From Sulfitobacter delicatus (GTDB lineage: Bacteria; Pseudomonadota; Alphaproteobacteria; Rhodobacterales; Rhodobacteraceae): a stretch of DNA of 64,000 bases. The stretch is from the NCBI RefSeq assembly GCF_900102535.1, contig NZ_FNBP01000008.1:1-64000 (forward strand). Direction: 5' to 3'. Made by a program: the position numbers and the translations under genes. The notes beneath the pieces were generated by a model, which ran no database searches, was not told where the DNA came from, and was given only the letters and a program-made list of their open reading frames with translations. Positions within the stretch are counted from its first letter, which is position 1; each line of letters opens with the position of its first letter. This document shows, in pieces, positions 58,285-64,000 of the stretch.

Positions 58285-60834
58285 ATGAAGGCATCCACTG
58301 ACAGGACAGACGGGCTGCGCGCATTGCGCTGGCCGCTGCGGCTGACCTGGGCGGGGATGCTGGCCGAAGCGCTGGTGCAGGCGCTGTGGCCGATGCTCAC
58401 CTTATGTCTGGCGGTGTTGGCGCTGCTGATGATGGGGGTGCAGGACAGTCTGGGCGGTAATTTGCTTTGGGCTGTGCTGGGGCTCATCGGTCTTGGGTTT
58501 CTTGGCACGTTGATCTTTGCGCTGCGGCGCTTTCGGGTGCCGTCGCGCATGGCGGCGCTGGCGCGGCTGGATGCCAGCCTGCCGGGGCGGCCCATTCGCG
58601 CGCTGTTGGACGATCAGGCGATTGGCGCGGGCGATGTGGCCTCGATGGCGGTTTGGCAAGCGCATCAGCGGCGTATGGCCGAGCGCGCGGCGCGGGCGCA
58701 GGCGGTGAAGGGGGATTTGCGGGTCTCAAAAGCCGATCCCTATGCGCTGCGTTATGTGGCGCTCTTGGCGTTTTTGGTGGCGCTGGTTTTCGGCTCGGTC
58801 TGGCGGTTGGGCGAGGTCACGCAATTGGCCCCCGGCGGGGCGGGCGGGGCGCTGGCTTCTGGTCCGGTTTGGGAAGGCTGGGCCGAGCCGCCGCGCCATA
58901 CGGGCAAGCCGACGCTCTATTTGAATGACCTTGCGGCGGGCGCGCTGTCGCTGCCTGCAGGGACGTTGATCACCTTGCGGCTTTATGGCGAGTTGGGCGC
59001 GTTGACGGTTGAGGAAAGCGTGTCGGGTCGCGAGGTGGCGGCGGCGTCGGAGCCTGCGCAGGATTTTACGCTGCGGCAAAGCGGACGCATCGCGATTGAC
59101 GGGCCGGGGGCGCGGGAGTGGCAGATCACCATGCTGCCCGATGCTGCGCCACAGGTGGAGCGCATGGGGCCGCCCGAGGTTACCGCGCTTGGTGAGATGA
59201 GCCTGCCGTTTCTGGCGCGGGATGACTACGGGGTGGAGGCCGGGGAGGCGCGGATCAGCCTCGATCTGGCGTCGGTGGATCGGCGCTATGGGTTGACCAT
59301 CGATCCGGATACGCGGCCCGAGATCGTCGTGCCGCTGCCGATGCCAATTGCGGGCGGGCGGCAAGAGTTTGAAGAGGCCTTGATCGAGAACTTCTCAAAG
59401 CATCCTTGGGCCAATCTGCCAGTCTCGCTGCAACTGAGCGTGCTGGATGCGGCGGAACAGCAGGGCGCGACGGAGGTGAGCCAGTTGACCCTGCCGGGGC
59501 GGCGCTTCTTTGATCCGGCGGCAGCGGCGGTGATTGAGATGCGGCGCGATCTGCTCTGGTCGCGAGCCAATGCGCCGCGGATTGCGCAGGTCTTGCGGGC
59601 GGTGACCTACGCGCCGGGGGAGCATCTGCGGTCCGAGGTCATGCAGTTGCGCTTGCGCCAGTTGATCCGGCGGCTGGAAATCCGCGCGCGCTATGGGCTG
59701 AACGAAGATGTGCAGGCCGAGATGGCCGAGGACATGTGGGGGTTGGCGATTGAGCTTGAAGAGGGCGTCTTGGCCGATGCGCTGGAGCGGATGCGGCGGG
59801 CGCAGGACCGGTTGAACGAGGCGATGAAGAACGGGGCCTCTTCGGCGGAGATTGCCGAGTTGATGGAAAAGCTGCGCCGCGCGACTGAGGAATACCTCAA
59901 GCAGTTGCAGCGCCAACAGGCGCAGGAGGGCGAAGGCGAGGGTCAGCAGCCCCAAGGCGAGTCCATGCAGATGACCCAAGATGATTTGCAGCGGATGATG
60001 GACCGGATTCAGGAGTTGATGGAACAGGGCCGCATGGCCGAGGCCGAACAAGCGCTGCGCGAACTTCAGGAAATGATGGAGAACATGCGCGTCACCCAAG
60101 GCCAGCCGGGAGAGGGCGAAGGCTCGCCCGGAGAACAGGCGATGGAGGGGCTGTCGGACACGCTGCGCGAGCAGCAGGGGCTGAGCGATCAGGCGTTCCG
60201 CGACTTGCAGGAGCAGTTCAACCCCGGCACAGGCGCGGGGGAGAATGAGGGCAATGAGGGCCGCAATGGCGGTCAGGGCCGGGTCCAAAGCCATGAAGGC
60301 CAGCAGAGTGAAGGTGGCGAGGCTGGTGAAGAGCCGAGCGAAGAGGGGCTCGCGGGCCGCCAGCAGGCGCTGCGCGATGAGTTGCGGCGTCAGCAAGGGC
60401 GGCTGCCGGGCGAGGGCACGCCCGAAGGCGACGCCGCACGCGATGCCTTGGGCCGGGCCGGGACTGCGATGGACCGCGCCGGAGAGGCCCTGCGCCGCGA
60501 TGATCTGGCCGAGGCGATCGACAATCAGGCGCAGGCCATGGAAGCGTTGCGCGAGGGGATGCGGTCCTTGGGCGAGGCGATGGAACAAGAACAACGCGAA
60601 GGCCAGCCGGGCCAAGGCACCGCCGAGGGCGACCGCCGCGCTGAGGCGCGAGATCCGCTGGGACGCGAGCAGGGGGGCAACGGAGCCAACAGCAACGACG
60701 CGCCACTGGCCCAAGGGCCGGACGATCAGGGCCGCGCGCGACGGCTGCTGGATGAAATCCGCCGCCGCTCGGGCGAGGCAGAGCGGCCCGAGTTGGAGCG
60801 CGACTACCTCAACAGGCTGTTGGATCGGTTTTGA
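58285..60834 (+). CDS. TIGR02302/DUF4175 large membrane protein
   Basis: This encodes 849 residues of the TIGR02302 family. Three hydrophobic segments lie near ~25-45, ~52-72 and ~155-175. A beta-rich periplasmic-like part (~180-410) follows. The second half (~420-849) is charged, helical and rich in Gln, Glu, Gly, Arg and Met, with repeated ELMEQGRMAEAEQALRELQE-type coils and low-complexity Gly/Glu/Gln stretches. Its function is not established. It is next to lysA, as in related genomes. Confidence 0.9.
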   Translation: MKASTDRTDGLRALRWPLRLTWAGMLAEALVQALWPMLTLCLAVLALLMMGVQDSLGGNLLWAVLGLIGLGFLGTLIFALRRFRVPSRMAALARLDASLPGRPIRALLDDQAIGAGDVASMAVWQAHQRRMAERAARAQAVKGDLRVSKADPYALRYVALLAFLVALVFGSVWRLGEVTQLAPGGAGGALASGPVWEGWAEPPRHTGKPTLYLNDLAAGALSLPAGTLITLRLYGELGALTVEESVSGREVAAASEPAQDFTLRQSGRIAIDGPGAREWQITMLPDAAPQVERMGPPEVTALGEMSLPFLARDDYGVEAGEARISLDLASVDRRYGLTIDPDTRPEIVVPLPMPIAGGRQEFEEALIENFSKHPWANLPVSLQLSVLDAAEQQGATEVSQLTLPGRRFFDPAAAAVIEMRRDLLWSRANAPRIAQVLRAVTYAPGEHLRSEVMQLRLRQLIRRLEIRARYGLNEDVQAEMAEDMWGLAIELEEGVLADALERMRRAQDRLNEAMKNGASSAEIAELMEKLRRATEEYLKQLQRQQAQEGEGEGQQPQGESMQMTQDDLQRMMDRIQELMEQGRMAEAEQALRELQEMMENMRVTQGQPGEGEGSPGEQAMEGLSDTLREQQGLSDQAFRDLQEQFNPGTGAGENEGNEGRNGGQGRVQSHEGQQSEGGEAGEEPSEEGLAGRQQALRDELRRQQGRLPGEGTPEGDAARDALGRAGTAMDRAGEALRRDDLAEAIDNQAQAMEALREGMRSLGEAMEQEQREGQPGQGTAEGDRRAEARDPLGREQGGNGANSNDAPLAQGPDDQGRARRLLDEIRRRSGEAERPELERDYLNRLLDRF

Positions 60835-60840
60835 GCGGGG

Positions 60841-61803
60841 TTAGCTCTGCGACTGGGTCGCCACGGTGTCGAGCCAGACCAATAGGTCTTGCAACTGGCC
60901 GTCGAGCCAAATCCGCGCGTCATCCATCCACGCCACATAGGACGACAGGTAGGGATCGGCTTGCGGCAGTGACTGCGCGATCTGCGGCGCATAGGCATAG
61001 ACCAGCGCCAAAATCGCGGCCAGCGCCATCATCAGAACAAAGCCGCGCATGAAGCCGCCGGAGCGACGCTCTTTCTGCGGCTTGTCCAGCGCTGCGGTGG
61101 GCGTGGGCCCGGCGTCCTGGCTGCGATCATGGCGCAGGGTGGAATTGATCTCGTCAATATCCGGCAGAAGATCACGGCGCGGGGCGGCAGTGGCGGCCTC
61201 AGTCGGATGCGGCGGCTCGGGTTCGCCGCGCATGCGGGCCATGCGGACACGGGCCTCATGGGCGCGATGTTCGGCATCGTCATTGCGCGGCGGGGTGTCC
61301 GGCTCTTCTTGCGGGTCGTTGTCGACCTCTGCATCGTCGTCTCGCAGGTCTTCGTCCGGCCAACCTTCGTCGAGGCCAAGCTCGGGCTGGCTCTCCAGCG
61401 GTTCGGATTGACGGCGGCGGCGGGCTTCTTGCTCTGCCGCGGCTTCTTGGCGCAGGATTTCCGCCACCGCGGGGTCCAACTGCCGCCGCGTGGGCGGAGG
61501 GGAGGCGGGGGCCGCTGCGGCTTCGGCCCGTAGGTTCGGAAAGGGGTTCTCGTCCGCATCGACGTCGGTGTAGTCGTCGTCTGCGGCTTCAGCGCTCGGA
61601 GCCCCGGCTACCGCCTCTGGTTCGTCGTCCTTTGGCGCGTCGTCGTGCGGAAACTCAGCTTCATCCTCTTCCGGCGCATTGTCCGGATGGTGCTGGAACC
61701 AAGTCTGTCCGCAGTTCGAACATTGCACATCCCGCCCAGCCGCCGGCATCACCTCGTCGGGGACTTCGTATTGCGCGTCGCAGTTCGGGCAGATCAGCCG
61801 CAT
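60841..61803 (-). CDS. Zinc-ribbon membrane protein (MJ0042 type)
   Basis: The start at 61803 gives 320 residues beginning MRLICPNCDAQYEVPDEVMP, a zinc ribbon with Cys5, Cys8, Cys28 and Cys31. A long acidic, disordered linker (~38-240) with repeated Asp/Glu clusters follows, then a membrane segment (~257-280, FVLMMALAAILALVYAYAPQ) and a short C-terminal domain. Such proteins may link an RNA/DNA or protein-binding ribbon to the membrane; the role is unknown. It ends convergently with the TIGR02302 gene, 6 bases away. Confidence 0.8.
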   Translation of the reverse strand: MRLICPNCDAQYEVPDEVMPAAGRDVQCSNCGQTWFQHHPDNAPEEDEAEFPHDDAPKDDEPEAVAGAPSAEAADDDYTDVDADENPFPNLRAEAAAAPASPPPTRRQLDPAVAEILRQEAAAEQEARRRRQSEPLESQPELGLDEGWPDEDLRDDDAEVDNDPQEEPDTPPRNDDAEHRAHEARVRMARMRGEPEPPHPTEAATAAPRRDLLPDIDEINSTLRHDRSQDAGPTPTAALDKPQKERRSGGFMRGFVLMMALAAILALVYAYAPQIAQSLPQADPYLSSYVAWMDDARIWLDGQLQDLLVWLDTVATQSQS

Positions 61804-61963
61804 GGGTATTCCTGAGGTTATTCGGGCGCTTGGATCGTTAACAAGCAGCATATGTCCTAGAATTACGTAGGAAAAGTGATATCTGAGCGGGGTGCCGGGT
61901 TCTGGTGGATTGAATCCTTTCCGGTGCTGAGGCACAACAGGTCGAAGTTTGTAAGGTGGTTGC
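61804..61963. other. Divergent gap between zinc-ribbon gene and ftsE
   Basis: These 160 bases separate the zinc-ribbon gene from ftsE. They must hold promoters in both directions. AAGGTGG before the GTG at 61964 serves ftsE. No repeat, operator or hairpin of note was seen. Confidence 0.4.
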
Positions 61964-62641
61964 GTGATAGAGCTCGAAAATGTGGCCTATAGCTATGGCG
62001 GGGGCGAATTGCTGTCCGACATCACGCTGAAACTTGCCCCCGGATCATTTCACTTTCTCACTGGCCCCTCGGGCGCGGGTAAGACCACGCTGATGAAGCT
62101 CTGCTATGGCGCGCTGCTGCCCACGGCGGGGCATTTGCGGCTTTTTGGGTCGGATGTGCGCGGCATGGACCGCGACGACATTGCTATGGTGCGGCGGCGC
62201 GTGGGTGTGGTGCATCAGGACGTGAAATTCCTCGACCATCTGCCGCTGACCGAGAATGTCGCCCTGCCGCTCAGTGTCGCGGGCCGCCATGCCGAGGCGG
62301 GCGGGACCGATCTGGAAGAGCTGATGTCCTGGGTCGGGCTGACCCACCGCGCCGAGGCGCTGCCGCCGGAACTGTCGGGCGGGGAGCGGCAGCGGGCTGC
62401 CTTGGCGCGGGCCGTGATCATGTCGCCCGATGTGATCTTGGCGGATGAGCCGACGGGCAATATCGATTGGGACATGTCCCAGCGGTTGCTGCATCTGCTG
62501 GTGGAGTTGAACCGCATGGGCAAGACCGTCTTGATCGCAACCCATGATCTAGGCCTGATCCGCGCCACCAAGGCGCATGTGCAGGCGCGGGTGTTGCGCA
62601 TCGCCAACCGGCGCATTCAATTGGCGGGGGCGGACTTGTGA
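61964..62641 (+). CDS. ftsE: FtsE, cell-division ABC-type ATPase
   Basis: FtsE and FtsX form an ABC-like complex that activates septal peptidoglycan hydrolases. The 225 residues, from a GTG start, have Walker A GPSGAGKT (34-41), signature LSGGE (137-141) and Walker B VILADEPT (157-164). It overlaps ftsX by 4 bases. Confidence 0.94.
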   Translation: MIELENVAYSYGGGELLSDITLKLAPGSFHFLTGPSGAGKTTLMKLCYGALLPTAGHLRLFGSDVRGMDRDDIAMVRRRVGVVHQDVKFLDHLPLTENVALPLSVAGRHAEAGGTDLEELMSWVGLTHRAEALPPELSGGERQRAALARAVIMSPDVILADEPTGNIDWDMSQRLLHLLVELNRMGKTVLIATHDLGLIRATKAHVQARVLRIANRRIQLAGADL

Positions 62642-63546
62642 AGCGGTTCGATTTGGGCGCTCTGCGCGCGGTTTTCAAAGGCGACAGACATTCGGACCGT
62701 GTGGTGCCGCCCTCTGGATTTACCGCGCAGCTGACCATCTTTGCCGCGGGCGCCATGGCCTTTCTGGCGGTCTTTGCACTGGCGCTGTCGTTGGCCTCGG
62801 GCCGGTTGGCCAAGGTCTGGGGGCAGGAGTTGGCGCAGTCCGCCACGGTGCGCATCGTCGCGCCCTTGGACCAGCGCGCTGCGCAGACCGAAGCGGCGTT
62901 GAAGGTCTTGGAGACGACCAAGGGCGTCGCCTCGGCCCGGGCGCTGACGGACGCTGAGCAAGAGGCGCTTTTGGCGCCGTGGTTCGGCCCGGACCTGGCG
63001 ATTGACAGCTTGCCTGTGCCGCGCCTGATCGAGGTGGTCGAAGAGGGCGAGGGGCTGGACCCGGTGGGGCTGCGGCTGCGCTTGTCGGCAGAGGTGCCGG
63101 GCGCCGTGCTGGACGACCACAGCCGCTGGCGCGCGCCGCTAGTCGCCGCTGCGAGCCGGTTGCGGTTGCTCGGCTGGCTTTCGACACTGCTGATCGCCAC
63201 CGCCGTTGGCGCGATGGTGACACTGGCGGCGCAAGCGGCCCTTGCGGCCAACGCGCAGGTGATCGCGGTGCTGCGGCTGGTCGGCGCGACGGATGACTAT
63301 ATCGGGCGCGCGTTCATTCGCCGCTTTACCCTGCGGGCCTTGCTGGGCTCTGCTGTCGGGACGGCTCTGGGCATGATCGCGGTCGTATTGTTGCCCGACG
63401 CGGGGGAAGCTGGTGGCTTTCTGACCGGGTTGGGCTTTGCGGGTGTGGACTGGCTGGTGCCGCTGCTGGTGCCACTGCTCATTGGTCTTGTGGCCTTTGC
63501 CGCCACCGGCGCTGCTGCGCGGCGCACTCTGAGGGAATTGACATGA
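62638..63546 (+). CDS. ftsX: FtsX, cell-division permease-like protein
   Basis: FtsX is the membrane partner of FtsE. The 302 residues have the FtsX layout: a membrane segment (~33-55), a periplasmic loop (~58-165) and three more membrane segments (~180-205, ~230-250, ~270-290), with AQVIAVLRLVGATDDYIGRA as the coupling region. It overlaps the next gene by 4 bases. Confidence 0.92.
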   Translation: MKRFDLGALRAVFKGDRHSDRVVPPSGFTAQLTIFAAGAMAFLAVFALALSLASGRLAKVWGQELAQSATVRIVAPLDQRAAQTEAALKVLETTKGVASARALTDAEQEALLAPWFGPDLAIDSLPVPRLIEVVEEGEGLDPVGLRLRLSAEVPGAVLDDHSRWRAPLVAAASRLRLLGWLSTLLIATAVGAMVTLAAQAALAANAQVIAVLRLVGATDDYIGRAFIRRFTLRALLGSAVGTALGMIAVVLLPDAGEAGGFLTGLGFAGVDWLVPLLVPLLIGLVAFAATGAAARRTLRELT

Positions 63547-64000
63547 AGCTGCTGCAATGGATCCGGTCGATTATCTATATCGTGCAGGTGACTGTCGCCA
63601 TGCCGCTGATCGGGCTGGCCTTTGCGCCTTGGGCGATGTTCTCCAAACAGGGGGCGTATCGCGCCTGCAAGACCTATGCCGCCTGGGCGATGTGGTCTGC
63701 CCGCTGGGTGATCGGTCTGCGCTGCGAAGTGCGCGGGGAGGTGCCGCAGGGCGAGGTTCTGGTGGCGGCGAAGCACCAGTCGTTTCTGGATATTCTGATG
63801 ATCTTCCATGCGCTACCGCGTGCGAAATTCATCATGAAGCGCGAGGTGCTGTGGACCCCGGTGATCGGGCAATACGCCAAGCGGATGGGCATGATTGCCG
63901 TAGATCGCGGCAAACGCGGGCAGGCGATCACTAAGATGATGGCGGATGTCCAATCTGGCCAGAGGGAGCCGGGGCAGCTTGTGATCTATTCGCAAGGCAC
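63543..64000 (+). CDS. Lysophospholipid acyltransferase, PlsC type (3' end outside window)
   Basis: This encodes the first ~152 residues of a 1-acyl-glycerol-3-phosphate acyltransferase-type enzyme. A membrane anchor (~8-33) is followed by the catalytic HX4D motif in KHQSFLD (His78, Asp83). KFIMKREVLWTPVIGQYAKR and IAVDRGKRGQA come next, and the frame leaves the window at YSQGT. The 4-base overlap with ftsX suggests one operon. The product makes phosphatidic acid from lysophosphatidic acid. Confidence 0.88.
   Translation, partial: MKLLQWIRSIIYIVQVTVAMPLIGLAFAPWAMFSKQGAYRACKTYAAWAMWSARWVIGLRCEVRGEVPQGEVLVAAKHQSFLDILMIFHALPRAKFIMKREVLWTPVIGQYAKRMGMIAVDRGKRGQAITKMMADVQSGQREPGQLVIYSQG

Noticed and set aside
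59920-60360. Possible tandem DNA repeat in the TIGR02302 gene
   Set aside because: The repeats are in amino acid composition and not in exact DNA units; they fit coiled-coil and linker sequence.
59395-60714. A 439-codon minus-strand open frame with Leu-rich repeats
   Set aside because: It mirrors the Gln/Glu-rich coils of the TIGR02302 protein on the other strand; it is a composition artefact.

Overview
The window is GC-rich, densely packed alphaproteobacterial chromosome, most likely from the Roseobacter group of the Rhodobacterales. The basis for this is family knowledge applied to what is seen: FlaF and FlbT beside a single compact flagellin, MotE and DUF1217/DUF6468-type flagellar proteins, the YeeE/YedE plus ArsR persulfide locus, a Hint_2-type protein, and the lysA-TIGR02302 neighbourhood. 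The genus cannot be fixed from the sequence alone. No tRNA, rRNA, CRISPR array, insertion sequence or prophage was recognised, and no gene-free stretch exceeds 300 bases.

Bases 178-32139 are one large flagellar island of 37 genes in several divergent or convergent blocks: an unknown gene with fliK-flgD (+); flgF-flgG-flgA-flgH-fliL-like (-); a periplasmic solenoid protein, then flgE-flgK-flgL-flgI-flgJ-flgN, flagellin, flaF-flbT-DUF1217 (+); fliF-fliH-fliN-fliP-fliG (-); fliL-fliM-DUF6468-motE (+); flgB-flgC-fliE-fliQ-sltF-flhA-fliR-flhB (-); and fliI (+). Together they encode the rod, rings, hook, filament, C-ring and export gate. motA/motB, fliJ, fliO, fliD, fliS, the flagellar regulators and chemotaxis genes were not seen and may lie outside. 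A motif TTTA(T/A)TCTTG(C/T), or a close variant, recurs in the divergent promoter gaps of this island.

Bases 32146-36507 hold a lytic transglycosylase lipoprotein, a CreA-like protein, a family 25 glycosyltransferase and a SulP anion transporter. Bases 36561-40660 are a reactive-sulfur locus: two half-size YeeE/YedE transporters, a metallo-hydrolase, an ArsR-type thiol sensor with the Cys pair spacing of BigR/SqrR, a DUF442-type phosphatase, and a persulfide dioxygenase-rhodanese fusion. Bases 40864-43678 are a TonB energisation operon (a Cys-rich secreted protein, ExbB, two ExbD paralogues, TonB) in which the second ExbD has Asn where the proton-carrying Asp is expected.

Bases 43688-51165 contain a class III aminotransferase, a four-gene BMP-type nucleoside ABC importer and a cytosine deaminase-like amidohydrolase, suggesting nucleoside or nucleobase scavenging. 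The rest is mostly housekeeping: GAPDH with a LacI-type palindrome, a MarR-like regulator, a Hint-domain protein, a TlpA thioredoxin, argH, two tiny lipoproteins, a DUF2834 protein, lysA, a TIGR02302 protein, a zinc-ribbon membrane protein, ftsE-ftsX and a truncated plsC-type acyltransferase at the right edge. Two families of short intergenic repeats occur here. One is an ~85-base element in two copies, each just downstream of a stop codon, with compensatory base changes in its stems and two mutually exclusive foldings; it is the most interesting unexplained signal in the window.
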